A stretch of 64,000 nucleotides of DNA, taken from positions 3,515,588-3,579,587 of the forward strand of contig OY811976.1 in the NCBI GenBank assembly GCA_963681505.1, read 5' to 3'. The notes beneath the pieces are model-generated. The model saw only the letters and a list, made by a program, of their open reading frames with translations, was not told where the DNA came from and made no database searches. The position numbers and the translations under genes are program-made. The number at the start of each line of letters is the position of its first letter. The first letter of the stretch is position 1. Shown here in pieces: positions 1 to 11,331 of the stretch. The stretch is from Eunapius fragilis. Taxonomy: Eukaryota; Porifera; Demospongiae; Spongillida; Spongillidae.

Positions 1-1880
1 CATATCGGGAAGTACCGCAAGCATCAACGGGATTGTCCCCTTTCGAGCTTTTATATGGTCGGGACGTACGAGGACCACTGGACATCTTAAAAGAAGTTTG
101 GGAAACAACAAGTAGGACAACTGATGAAAATGTAATCAGTTACGTTTTGTCCACAAGGGAACGACTCAGAGAGATGTCTGAACTGGTGCAGGAAAATCTA
201 TCCAGCTCCCAACGTCGACAGAAATCTTGGTTCGACAAGGGTGCTCGACTCCGCGAGTTTAAGCCAGGCGATTCCGTACTGGTACTACTCCCAACATCAT
301 CCAACAGGTTGCTTGCCCAATGGCAGGGACCTTATCAAGTGGTGCAAGGAATGGGTAAAGTCAATTACCTTATTGACATGCAAGACAGAAGAAAGAGAAA
401 ACGGGTGTTTCACGTCAATATGCTCAAGGACTTCCATGTTCATGAAAATCAAGGATGCTTCGTAGAGGAAATACAGGAAGAAGCGGATATCCCTTCATGG
501 CGGAGGCGGGGCAAGTTGTTGACATGGGGGAGGGGCTGGATAGCGGACAAAAGAAGGAGCTTAAGGAGTTGCTGGGGAGGTTTGCAAAGGTGTTTAGTAA
601 CAAGCCTGGAAAAACGACTTTGTATGAGCATCGGATCCATACCAATAGCTCTAAGCCTGTTAGATTGCCTCCGTACCGGGTGCCGCATGCCTATAGGAAT
701 TCTATAAAAAGGGAGCTTCAGGAAATGGAACGGAGTGGAATTATTGAGCCTACCTGTAGTGAATGAGCGTCCCCGATAGTTGTGGTACCAAAGAGAAATG
801 GAGAGTTACGATTGTGTGTGGACTATCGTAGGTTTAATTCAGTTTCACAGGTCGATTCATATTTGATGCCTCGCATAGATGAGCTGATCGACCGTGTAGG
901 AAAAGCAAACTTTATCACTACGTTAGACCTAACAACTGGGTATTGGCAGATTCCAATGGCAGATAAGGATAAATGCAAAACTGCTTTTGTCACTCCTTTT
1001 GGTAGTTTTCAGTTTACAGGGATGCCGTTTGGGCCTAGCGGGGCCCCAGCTTCATTTCAGCGGTTGATGGATCGATTGTTGCAGGGATGTGAAGATTATG
1101 CCGTAGCCTACATTGATGATTTTGCCATTTTTAGCAGTGACTGGCAGGATCATTTGAAACAACTGCAGGAGGTGCTAATGAGGATAGACTTACTGTGAAG
1201 CTTAGCAAAAGTAAATTTGCCAAGCGTAGTTGTGAGTACTTCGGATATATTGTAGGAGGAGGAGTTGTGAAGCCAATTTTGAGCAAGGTAGAAGCGATTA
1301 GCTCTTTCCCAAAGCCAGGCACCAAGACAGCGGTCAGAGCATTTCTAGGTCTTGCAGGGTATTACAGACGATTCATTCCAGATTTCGCTTCAGTGGCAGC
1401 ACCGCTAACAGACTTAACAAAGAAATCGGTTCCTAATAGCGGGGTGTGGAACGAAGGATGTCAAAGAGCGTTTGAAACTTTGAAGAAAGCGCTGATCTCA
1501 GAGCCAGTTTTGAGTAGCCCGGATGTTTCAAACACATTTATCGTACAGACTGATGCTAATTCTGATCGGGGAGTGGGAGCCGTTCTAAGTCAAGTACAGG
1601 AGGACGGTCAGGAACACCCTGTTGGTTATTATAGCAGGAAGTTATTGGCTAGGGAGCAACGATACTCAACTATTGAGATGGAATGTTTGGCTATTAAGTT
1701 GGCGTTATATGCATTCTAGGTCTATCTACTGGGCAGGAAATTTGTAGTCCAAACAGATCATCGGGCACTCGAGTGCATGGCTAGAAAAACTCAAGGAAAA
1801 CAATGCAAGGCTATGCAGATGGAGCTTAGCCCTTCAACCTTATACTCTTTTGGGGTGGAACATCGACCAGGGACTACATG
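1..1880 (+). pseudogene. Gmr1-like Ty3/gypsy pol fragment: integrase C-term, RT, RNase H (decayed)
   Basis: The reading frame is open from base 3 and first encodes an integrase C-terminal end with a GPY/F module (about 290-430; motifs QWQGPYQVV and VFHVNMLKDF). Only about 100 nt later, after a frame change near 480-540, comes the start of reverse transcriptase (FSNKPGKT, LCVDYRRFN, TLDLTTGYWQ, catalytic AYIDD near 1110) and then RNase H (VQTDANSD near 1550, TDHRALE near 1757). Integrase before RT-RNase H is the copia-like order known from Gmr1-type Ty3/gypsy elements, and the opposite of ordinary gypsy. Damage seen: TGA at 764 in place of the usual Trp in the SEWASP motif, a frame change near 1190, TAG at 1717 and a frame change near 1775. 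RNase H is cut at 1880 by a younger insertion and resumes at 6430. The 5' part (gag, protease, most of integrase) lies outside the window. Confidence 0.88.
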
Positions 1881-2009
1881 TGTTAGAACAATAGTGTAAT
1901 TTTGTATTGATTTGACTAGCGCATGCGTGGTGCTTTGATTGGAATCTTTTTGGCGTGTTCTAGCTATTGTGTACGTTGGGGCGTTGGTTCGCGGCTTCGT
2001 TTCCTTACA
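1881..2009 (+). repeat. 5' LTR, 129 bp
   Basis: It matches the repeat at 6296-6424 from TGTTAGAACAATAG to CGTTTCCTTACA, with TG...CA ends. It is preceded by ACATG, the left copy of the target duplication. The LTR is short for a gypsy element. Confidence 0.96.
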
Positions 2010-2014
2010 TTTAT

Positions 2015-2025
2015 TGGCGACGAGG
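2015..2025 (+). other. Candidate primer-binding site
   Basis: TGGCGACGAGG begins five bases after the 5' LTR and starts with TGG, as expected for pairing with a tRNA CCA end. The matching tRNA was not identified. Confidence 0.55.
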
Positions 2026-2028
2026 GTC

Positions 2029-5000
2029 ATGGATGCAAACGCCATACGACAAGCAGTGCAACGTTTCAGGTTTGAGCGTTTTGATGTAGCGGTGGAAGAA
2101 TTTGAATATTACATTCAACGTTTTGAGACCGAATTGGACCTTCACAATTTGCTTCAAGGCGATGCCACGGCTGATGCCCGTAGGAGTCTTCTGTTATCCC
2201 GAATTGGACCCGATGCTTTTAAGGTATTGGTCGACCATTTTAGACCGGATGCTGTCAACACGAAGACGTATGTCATTTTAAAACGCACCCTGCAAACTCA
2301 TTTCAAGAAGGACACTTGTGTGATTGCAGAAAGGGTGAAATTCACGCTACGTCACCGGAAAGAGGAGGAAACTGTAACACAGTTTTTGATTTCATTACGT
2401 GCGATTGCTGGGAAATGCGCTTTTGGCCAATCCTTAGATGAAAGGTTAAGAGATCAGTTGGTGATTGGCATAAGCAATGATTCATGGCAACAGGAAATTT
2501 TTAGACTACATCCAACGAATGACGCTACACTTCAACAGGTTGAGCAGTCAGCATTAATAGTGGAGCAGGCTTTTACCCAACAGCAACGAATACGTGCTAT
2601 GACAAAAAGTGAGCTTAAACAGGAGACAACCACCTGCAGGGTTAAGGCCAAACCAAATAAAAGGGGTACAGGTAAACAGAGATTTGAGCAAACGAGGGAT
2701 TTACATGTAGGGGTTGATTGTTTGAAGTGTGGGTTTCCCAGACACATGAAAGGTGAGTCATGCCCAGCGGCAAGCTCAAGCTGTCACACATGTGGACTGG
2801 AAGGACATTTTGCTCGAGTTTGCATAAAGTCTGGAAAGGCTATTGTGAAAAAGGGGAAAGGAAAACAGGTAAATTCAGTTGAAACAGAAACCAGGGAAGG
2901 GACACCATCCAGTGGTGAAGAGGAATCAGGGGTCTTGAATACCATAATGGCTATCAAATCAGTTTCGGCCAAAGTGGAAGTTCAGTTAAACGGAAGACCT
3001 ATAACCATGCTTTATGATCCGGGTGCATCAAGATCCATTATTAGTAAACGCATGTGGATTAAGATTGGGTCTCCACCCCTTAAACCTACAAGTTCATTGG
3101 TTGCTTACACCAATGTGACGGTGGACACATGTGGTGAGGCAGTAGTAGCAGTGAAACTGAAAGAGAAGGTGCAACACCTGGCTGTAGTGGTTGTTAGGAA
3201 ACATGACTTTCCGCTTTTTGGATTGGATTGGTGCCTTAGTTTTGGGTTGGAATTACCATCCGTGGTGAGACTGGACAGTGTAAATCAGCTGGGTGAGCCA
3301 CAAAAGCAATCTGAGATTGAATTGGAAGCTTTGATTAGTGAATATCAAGAGCTATTCGGTGATGACCTAGGTGTAATAAAAGGACATAAAGTGGTGGTAC
3401 ACTTAAAAAGCAACATTACTCCCAAGGTTTACTCAGCCCGGCCATTACCATTTGCAATGAAGGAGTCTGTGGAAATTGAGCTAAGACGGTTAGTGGACAT
3501 GAGTGTTATTGAACCAGTGGATACTCAAAGCCACCCTGTGGAATGGGCCTCGCCAATTGTGTGTGTGAGAAAAGCTTCTGGCGCCATTAGGATTTGTGGT
3601 GACTTCAAGGCTACACTAAATCCATGCATATATGTTGACCCTCACCCACTGCCTAGATTTGAGGATCTTATGTCTAAAATCACAGGTAGTAAACATTTTA
3701 CAAAGATTGATCTTTCTGAGGCTTATTTACAGATGGAAGTAGACGAACAGTCTCGAAAGTATTTTGTTATTGCAACGCACATTGGGTATTTTCAGTACAA
3801 GAGGTTACCTTTTGGAGTTAATTTTGCTCCAGCATATTTTCAAAAGACTATGGAAAAAATCCTGGAAGGAATACCTTATACAGCTATTTTCATTGATGAT
3901 ATTCTTGTTGGCGGAAAATCAAAGGAAGAACATTTCAAGATCTTGCGTGATACTTTCCACAGATTAAGGCTATCAAACATACGAATCAGAAAGTCAAAAT
4001 GTGCGTTCTTTCAAAAAGAAATTAGTTATCTGGGTCATCGTATTGATGAACAGGGGATTCATCCAACAGAGGAGCATCTTCAGGCTATAAAATGCATGCC
4101 TACTCCTAGCAACAAAAAGGAGCTCCGGTCCTTTTTGGGGTCAGTGAATTATTATTCCCGGTTCATTCCTCATTTACAGGCTATGTGTGCTCCATTACAC
4201 GACTTGGTTAAAGTGGAAACTAAGTGGGCATGGAAGGCGACACATGATCGGTTGTTCACAAAATTAAAGCACCTATTGACATCAAAAGACACCCTGATAC
4301 ATTATAGTTTGGAGTTACCAGTGATTGTCACAACTGACGCAAGTGATTTGGGGGTTGGTGCTGTTTTGTCACACAAGTTCCCTGATGGTACAGAAAAACC
4401 TGTAGCCTATGCTTCTAGGAGGCTGAGCAAGAGGGAGCAGCAGTATGCAGCCATAGACAAGGAAGCCTTGGCTATTGTGTTCGGAATCATTAAGTTTCAT
4501 CAGTATGTATATGGTCGTCACTTTACTTTACAAACTGATCACAAACCATTGGAGCGGATTCTTGGGGCACACAGGGAAATTCCAAGAATGGTGGCAAATC
4601 GATTGCAGCGTTGGGCACTGACACTGAGTGCTTATGATTATGAACTGAAGGTGGTGCAAGGGAAGGAAAATGTTGTTGCTGATTTTTTGTCTAGGCTACC
4701 CTTGAGTTCCACCAATGCATCTGCTGCTGAAAGGGTAGGAGAGTCTGATGTGTTGTTGAATGTGCGTTTGGGAGACCTATCATTGACCAGGAAGGACTTG
4801 CAAAGAGAGTCTCAAAGGGATGAGGTTCTAAAGAGGGTTATAGCTTATGTGGATCGGGGATGGCCAGTGGACAGATCAAAGGTCTCACCTAAGTTTACCA
4901 CATTTTGGGAGAAGAGGGAATCACTGTCATTTGAAAATGGTATTCTTCTTTGGAGTGGAAGAATTGTAGTCCCCTATTCACTGCGTAAACAGGTCCTAAC

Positions 5001-6270
5001 ACTCCTGCATGAGGGACATCCAGGAGTTTGGGCCATGAGAGCATTGGCACGGTTTTATGTTTGGTGGCCCCGTATTGACTCGGAAATCGAGGTATTTTTG
5101 AAAGGATGTTACTCTTGTCAAGAAAACAGACCGCGGGCACCAGAAACACTCCTCTATTCCTGGAATTCACCCTCTGAACCTTGGGCTCGGATTCATATTG
5201 ATCACGCTGGGCCGTTTGAGGGCATGTATTGGTTGGTTGTTGTGGATTCATATTCTAAATGGGTTGAGATTAAACGCAGTACATCTATGACAGCTATAAC
5301 TACAATCAAGCTACTGAGGGAGATATTTTGCCAACTGGGCATTCCAAAAGTTATTGTGTCTGACAATGGCCCTCAGTTTGTGTCTCAGGAATTTCAAGAT
5401 TTTTGTAACCAAAACTATATCACACACATCAAATCTACTCCATACCATCCTAAGACTAATGGCCTAGCTGAAAGAATGGTAAGAACTTTCAAAGAACGAC
5501 TCAGGGCTGGAAAGAACAGCTCTGCTGATCTAGACTAACGTTTACAAAGATTCTTGCTGTCTTATCGTAACACACCACACAAATCCACAGGACGCTCTCC
5601 AGCCGAGTTGCTAATGGGGCATCGGTTAAGATCCAAGCTGGATCTACTAAAGCCTGATGCAAATAGTTCTTCAGACAAGTCATCAGTAATGCAAAAACTG
5701 TATCATGATAACAAAGCACAACCACGTTGGTTTTTCCAGGATGAGGCGGTATGGGTTCAGAAACCATCTCAACAGGGCTACGTAGCTGGCACTATCAAGA
5801 AGCGATATTCAGATTACTCATATCTGGTGGATATTAACGGGGTCGTTCGAAGGAAACATGCAGACCAATTGCGTGTACGACATAAGGAGCAGCCAGATGA
5901 GCCAGCAGATGAGCCAGTGATAGAGGAGCGTGACACTTTAATGCATTATACACACTTCAACCACAGTGATTGCAGTGATACACACCCACAAAGAGACATA
6001 GTAAACAACCCAGATTCTCCATCCCCAGTGATGGTCCCTTCAGAGGAGAATGAACCTGAGTTGCAGTCGGTGGTGTCTTTGCCTCAGCAAGGTTCAGTTG
6101 GTCAAGAGGTAAATGAAACTGTGGGTGGATCAGAAACAAATGTGGCTCAGGATAAAACAGGAAATGGCGATACCTCTGTTGGGGGTCTGGTGTCCTCGAG
6201 ACCAAGAAGGAATCACAGACCACCTGCGCGTCCATATGACAAATATCTGCAGGATCCTAGGGCAAAATAA
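2029..6270 (+). pseudogene. gag-pol polyprotein of the nested gypsy element, one in-frame stop
   Basis: One frame of about 1,413 codons runs from ATG 2029 (MDANAIRQAV) to TAA 6268, interrupted only by TAA at 5536-5538 (codon about 1170). Order seen: gag capsid-like region; two zinc knuckles near residues 229-266 (the second, CHTCGLEGHFARVC, is canonical CCHC); protease near 328 with the unusual active-site triplet DPG (LYDPGAS) where DTG or DSG is usual; RT with FIDDILV near 621; RNase H (TTDASD near 768); integrase with an HHCC zinc finger near 994-1031 and the catalytic triad in HIDHAG (about 1057), SDNGPQF (about 1111) and GLAERM (about 1146). The C-terminus has the SSRPRRNHRPPARPY tail common in this group. 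The stop falls inside integrase after the catalytic triad, so this copy would make a shortened integrase. The resemblance is to animal Mag/K02A2.6-type elements (inference). Confidence 0.93.
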
Positions 6271-6272
6271 CT

Positions 6273-6291
6273 GAAAAAAAAAAAGGGGGAA
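6273..6291 (+). other. Polypurine tract
   Basis: A purine-only run (GA-rich, then five G) lies between the gag-pol stop and the 3' LTR, in the place expected for plus-strand priming. Confidence 0.75.
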
Positions 6292-6295
6292 CAAA

Positions 6296-6424
6296 TGTTA
6301 GAACAATAGTGTAATTTTGTATTGATTTGACTAGCGCATGCGTGGTGCTTTGATTGGAATCTTTTTGGCGTGTTCTAGCTATTGTGTACGTTGGGGCGTT
6401 GGTTCGCGGCTTCGTTTCCTTACA
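6296..6424 (+). repeat. 3' LTR, 129 bp
   Basis: It is the same length and apparently the same sequence as 1881-2009. It is followed directly by ACATG, the right copy of the target duplication. Confidence 0.96.
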
Positions 6425-6429
6425 ACATG

Positions 6430-6501
6430 AACCTGAACGCGGACGCACTGTCAAGAAATCCAGCAACGGCGTTGCTGCAGGAGAAGGGGAAGGAAGTGTG
6501 A
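6430..6501 (+). pseudogene. RNase H tail of the Gmr1-like element and its stop
   Basis: The segment resumes the RNase H connection motif (NLNADALSRNP) interrupted at 1880 and ends at TGA 6499. Its last codons are purine-rich and run straight into TGTGAGAGCC, so the stop overlaps a likely polypurine tract. RNase H as the last pol domain, next to the LTR, supports the Gmr1-like order. Confidence 0.85.
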
Positions 6502-6640
6502 GAGCCCGGACCTACGGGCCTGCGCTCTTGAATATCAATTACATGCATGCAGAATCTTTGAGCATGCGCATGGATAGAAATCTCGGTATAAATGCATTTA
6601 GTGTGGAATTATTAAGGTTAATGCCCTTTTCGAGATACTG
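6497..6640 (+). repeat. Candidate start of the Gmr1-like 3' LTR
   Basis: TGTGAGAGCCCGG follows a purine run directly after RNase H, and a TATAAA box lies at about 6588. The matching 5' LTR is outside the window, so the right end cannot be set. It may be interrupted by the Ginger element at 6849. Confidence 0.4.
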
Positions 6641-6848
6641 GCTAACGTGAACGGTATTGGGGGGTGTATAGGCATTCCAGAAGACGTGTGCAGACTGATT
6701 GCTACCGTCAGTTCTGTCACACGGTATTTGAAGCGTGTACGTTAGGGCAGGTGTGTCTCTTGTTGTGACACATCAGTAACGATGTGGGCACGTGCATATC
6801 ATTGACCCATAGCTGAATTTGTTATCGCAAATATTATGTTAATTGATA
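6641..6848. other. No gene seen between the retroelement and Ginger
   Basis: No coding frame or structured repeat recognised. It may be the rest of the Gmr1-like LTR. It ends with GATA (6845-6848), the left copy of the Ginger target duplication. Confidence 0.5.
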
Positions 6849-6954
6849 TGTTACGACCCGATTTAAAACTCCTGACCCGCTTTAAAACCGGCCGACCCAA
6901 TTTGTTGCGGGTTGACCGGATATAAAGCTGGTTAACCCGCTTTAAAGCTGGTCG
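6849..6954 (+). repeat. Ginger left TIR with subterminal GACC/CTTTAAA repeats
   Basis: The outer 21 nt match the right end exactly. Inward, the motif GACC-GCTTTAAA is repeated several times with varying spacing. Such subterminal arrays are plausible transposase-binding sites (inference). Confidence 0.9.
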
Positions 6955-7022
6955 ATGAATAATTCATCATTTGCCAGACACGTGTCATTCGGTCGTTTGG
7001 TTTTGTGGCATTAAGAATCCAA

Positions 7023-10000
7023 ATGGACAAAAAAGAAAGAGAAAGAGAATTCACCGCCTATCTTACAGAGAAGTTTCCTTCCTCCACTCGAGGAACAAGC
7101 GGGGTCTTCCATAAGGATTTCGGAGAAAAGATCATAGGAGCTCTAAAGGATCTTTCATCTGTTGACAAAAACCTGCGCTTTTTTGTAAGGAAGCATAAAT
7201 TCAAGATCCTTAACCTCCCAAGTCTAGGAGCGCACGATGTGTTAGTCGTACCGACTAAACATCAGGTATGTCACTCGCCAGCCAGGTTTGCGTACACGAT
7301 TACCAACTTGTTGTGTAATATAGGCATTGGAAGACAATACAGCTCTTGGGGAGAATAGGAGAGTGGCATTTGTTGAAGAGTTCTACGGACTTATCCAGGA
7401 AGTGCACGAAAAAGAGCTCCTTCATGCTGGTTACAAGAAGACATTTAACAAGGTAACATAAGATTGGACAATGGTTCGAAAATTTCTAACGTTAATAACG
7501 GTTATTGTGTTCAGTTGCAAAGCATGTATCATGGAATTCCACGAAGCGCAGTTGAAAAATTTGTTTCTATGTGTCCAAGCTGTCAGTTGCGTAAACCACA
7601 GGTCTCTAGTGGTCCACTGAGACCAATAATTGCTCATGGTTTCTTTTGTAGGTTGCAGGTATGTGTTATTTTACAAGTACACAATGCGTACAAATATTGC
7701 ATTCTTTTGTAGATTGACTTAATTGATATGCGGCATCTCCCTCGTGGAACAAAGAAATGGATTCTCCATTGTGTTGACCATTGGTCAAAATTCAATTTCG
7801 CATATGCCTTGGACAGTAAAACAGCTGAAAATGTTGCTAACATTCTAAGAACACACATCTTCCCTTACTTTGGTGTGCCACGGATTTTGCACTCTGACAA
7901 TGGTCGAGAGTTTATCAATCAAGTTATTGTAAACTTGCTGAAGGAATGGCATTCTAATATTCAGTTGATCAGTGGTCGTCCAAGACATCCTCAAAGTCAA
8001 GGACTAGTTGAGAGGGCACATCAGACATTGCATAAAAAATTGGCTACTGAAATTAGCACCAGTGGGATGAAAGCACCACCTTGGAATGAATGGTTGCCTA
8101 AGATAATATGTAAGTCAGTCTTTTCATGTCTTGGAAATATATAGCCATTCTAGGGTTTTATAGATGCAATGAATACTCAAGTACATGATGCCACAGGAGC
8201 ATCTCCTTATGAGCTAGTATTTGGTCAGAGAGCCCGGGCAGTTTTCTTTCCAACAGAACAATGTTCAATGGTGCTAGAGGACCTAGAAGACGAGGGAATT
8301 CAGTTCAACATGCCCATCAATGATGATGTAACTCCAAAGGAATCACTAGCTGAAAACAGAGTTGATGAACAAATCGAAGCTGAGCATTCCAAATTATATG
8401 GTAATGAGGTGAGAGAAATGGAAAAAGAAACGAAGGTAGATGTTGCATGTTCAAGGCCTGAAGAATCACAAGTTAATGACCAGGAAGAAGGAGACCAGAA
8501 GTTAAACCTCATGCATAGTACAAGGCTCATCAAAATGTCTCATGTTGATTCACTGGCCACATCACTGAAGCACAGAAATGTAAGCTGATATGCAACCTTT
8601 ATTGCAATTTTGTGACTTTCTGTTGTTGCAGGTTAGAGAAAAAGCTGACATTAAGTACCTAGCGTCTGCCCAGAAAATGGCAGATAGGTATCTTAAAAAA
8701 AAGAACGTTCAATCTTTCTTGATTGGGGAAAATGTCTCACTGAGAATTCCTCGCATTGATCGTGCTAGTTCGGATCTTTCCCGTTTGCCCTGCACTGTTG
8801 TTGAAATAGTGGGCGATGACCAGACTCTCTATCGTTTGAGGTGCATATCTGATTCATTGTTGCATAGTAATATTAATGTTCTTCATTTCTGCAGGTGTCA
8901 ACATGGTGTTCTAAGTGTGTGCTACACTGCAAATGAACTGGAAAGATTTAATGGACACGTGATATGCTCAGCAGATAACTGGAAAGATGAACCTTGCATC
9001 TCTTTAAGAGAGGCAGCAAGGCAACAAGCACCCTGGAACCACTTTGTAAGCAATGCTTGCAAGTGCACTACTGGCTGCATCAATCGAAAATGTCTCTGCG
9101 TAAGGCAAAATATCAAATGCAGTACATACTGTCATAAGTCCATACCTTGTTGCAACAGCAGGTAAAATTCACATAGTGTTGTGCTTTCGCAGAAAGTGAT
9201 ATAACGTATTTTGCAGTCAAGCCTCTAGTATTGACAGTGAAGCTTCAGATCTGAAGGGTCCTCTGCAAGATACATGTACATCTGATTCAGTGGAAAAGTT
9301 GCAGACAAAAGTTTTGGATGATATAAAAGGTACACGAATGCATGCTTGCAATATTCTGCATGAACAATTGTTGGAATTTCCAAAAATTTGTGTGCCATGT
9401 TACAATTTACCACCACATATTTGTTCTCAACTACTTTCTTCATGTTTCGTTGCATAAATGCAGACTGCAAAGATCTAAAGGATCAATTCTTTTCCTCAAC
9501 ACTTTTCAAATTAATGCAATCAGGAAGTAGCATGTACAACAAGGGCTGTGTGGATGAAGATATGGATGTGAGCTATGTGTTTTCTTTGCGCATAATGCCA
9601 ATATGATCTTACATTTTAGATTTCAAAATACGTTAAAAATCCAAATGAGTATGGTCTTTTCATCAACCCACGTGTCTCTGTTTGGCTTGATTCTCGTTGT
9701 TATGAGAACAAGCCTCCACTTCAGCAAGTGTTTGATTTTGTCATTGTAAATGAGAGTTTACAAGAAGAGTTTGATACCTATGTGGCATCTTTCCCATCAA
9801 CTGATCATTGTCACTTAGAGCTTGGACCATTGCTCAAGTACTGGAACATGCACATCCGGTGTTTACCTTTATCTATTGTACATATGTTTGATAAGCAATA
9901 CCTTCTGCTTCATTACTCTGACTTGGATGATATTTGTGAATGGGTTCTTGCTACAAGAGAGAAGTACATGAATCAGAAAGATGCTGAACTTCTGAACTCA

Positions 10001-10881
10001 CCTCTGCTTCCAATTGTTCCACAATTTGACAATGCTGCTACTGATGACACAGGATGCTCTGATAAGCTATGGCTTGTGTGTGCTGAGGTGCAATTGTATG
10101 AGTCCGACAGGTAAAGCAGCATTCTGAAAGTAGTATAATGTTAGTGTATCCTGTTGTGTTAATATTAATTTTCTATTGGCATAGGGCTATTCTTGAAAAC
10201 GAAGATTCCTGGTTGAATGACAGGATTATCAATGCTGCTCAGAATCTCCTCAGAATCAGATATAACACCCCTGGCCTTCAAAACACACTGCTACCAAGTA
10301 TACAGCAAAATGAGGTTGTTGGAGGGGAGGAATTTGTCCAGGTTTTGCATTCTGGAGGAAACCATTGGATAACCATCTCAACTATTGGTTGCTCCGATTC
10401 GACTGTCAGTATATATGACAGTATTTACTGCACCATTCCAGAGTGTACTAAAAAGCAAATATGTGCACTGCTAATGTCATCTGAGGCTTACATCAATCTG
10501 TTGTTTGTAAATGTGGATAAGCAGGCAAACCAAAGCGACTGTGGTTTGTATGCATTAGCTTTTTGCACAGCACTCTGTGCTGGAAATGACCCCCAAAATC
10601 TTACGTTCTCTGCAGGTGATGCAATGAGAGAACATTTGAAGCAGTGCATAAGTAGGCAGAAAATAGAACCATTTCCTTGTACAGTTATGGCAAGAAGAAG
10701 GAGAGTACGGAAGATGGAAAGGATTGAAATCATCTGTTTGTGTCGGAGCATAAAGTTTGGTAAAGTAGTTCAATGTGAAGTTTGCAAGGAATTATTTCAC
10801 CAAGAGTGTCTGACAGTGCAACCCATTGTTTTGGATAATCCACGCACTCAATGGATATGCAATCTGTGTCAGAACAGTTGA
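7023..10881 (+). CDS. Ginger transposase: integrase + CXC + ULP1 protease + PHD (10 exons)
   Basis: Exons: 7023-7265, 7324-7452, 7515-7658, 7713-8109, 8164-8579, 8632-9161, 9217-9329, 9464-9567, 9620-10110, 10185-10881. All introns are GT-AG, about 52-134 nt, and the phases agree throughout, giving about 1,087 aa without a stop (an in-frame ATG at 7005 would add six residues). Domains: HHCC zinc finger about 95-165 (HEKELLH...CPSC); DDE integrase core with IDLID at 173, HSDNG at about 234 and GLVERAH at about 272; a CXC/tesmin-like cysteine cluster at about 583-618 (CKCTTGC, CLCVRQ, KCSTYCH); a ULP1/C48 cysteine protease with GNHWI (His about 915), YDSIY (Asp about 933) and QSDCGLYA (Cys about 975); a C-terminal C4HC3 PHD finger about 1036-1086. 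Known role: the integrase cuts and pastes the element. The CXC, protease and PHD parts may act on DNA, SUMO or chromatin (inference). Resembles KRBA2/SCAND3-type genes. Confidence 0.92.
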
Positions 10882-10993
10882 ATAGCATCATCACCAGCAA
10901 TATACAGAGTGTGATTGGAATTATTGTTGCTTGTATCCACACAATTCTGCTCAGTTCACACTGCACTGTACCAATGCATATTTCATGTAGTAC

Positions 10994-11185
10994 ATGCTGA
11001 TTATGCTGCTTAATTCCATGACATCAATCAATCATCCTTGCACCCTTGTTCATACATATTCGTACATAAGTCTTAGTTTATAGCAGGTATGTTATTATGC
11101 TGCCTAATGCCAGGACAAGACATCAATAATCCTCGTACTATTGTGCAAAAATATGGGCACTTATAAGTCTTAGTTTATATAGTTT
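10994..11185. repeat. Degenerate tandem duplication in the Ginger 3' region
   Basis: Two successive stretches of about 95 bp share the order TTATGCTGC, GACATCAAT, ATAAGTCTTAGTTTATA. They lie between the stop codon and the right TIR. Confidence 0.6.
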
Positions 11186-11190
11186 TAAAG

Positions 11191-11327
11191 CAGGTCGACC
11201 GGCTTTAAAGCGGGTCAGTTGCAGATTACGTCTGAAATCGGGTTGACCGGCTTTAAAATCGGTTAACCGGCTTTACAGCGGGCCGACCGGCTTTAAAGCC
11301 GGTCGGGTTTTAAATCGGGTCGTAACA
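11191..11327 (-). repeat. Ginger right TIR
   Basis: It contains at least six copies of a GACCGGCTTTAAA-like motif and ends ATCGGGTCGTAACA, the inverse of the left end. GATA follows. Confidence 0.9.
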
Positions 11328-11331
11328 GATA

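Larger units (their letters stand above)
1881..6424 (+). mobile_element. Nearly intact Ty3/gypsy LTR retrotransposon nested in the Gmr1-like element
   Basis: The element has two 129-bp LTRs beginning TGTTAG and ending TTACA. It is flanked by the 5-bp duplication ACATG (1876-1880 and 6425-6429). It holds a candidate primer-binding site, a single gag-pol frame and a polypurine tract before the 3' LTR. Removing it together with one ACATG rejoins the RNase H frame of the surrounding element, which continues after 6430 with the NADALSR motif. I saw no difference between the two LTRs by eye, so the insertion looks young. Gene order is gag-protease-RT-RNase H-integrase, the ordinary gypsy order, unlike its host element. 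Confidence 0.95.
6849..11327 (+). mobile_element. Complete Ginger-type DNA transposon (integrase-like transposase)
   Basis: The 4,479-bp element is bounded by inverted repeats starting TGTTACGACCCGATTTAAAA at both ends. It is flanked by a perfect 4-bp duplication GATA (6845-6848, 11328-11331). Ginger elements are known for TGT-starting TIRs, 4-bp duplications and a retroviral-type integrase transposase, all present here. A single multi-exon gene fills the interior and no coding damage was found, so the copy may be autonomous and recent. Confidence 0.95.
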
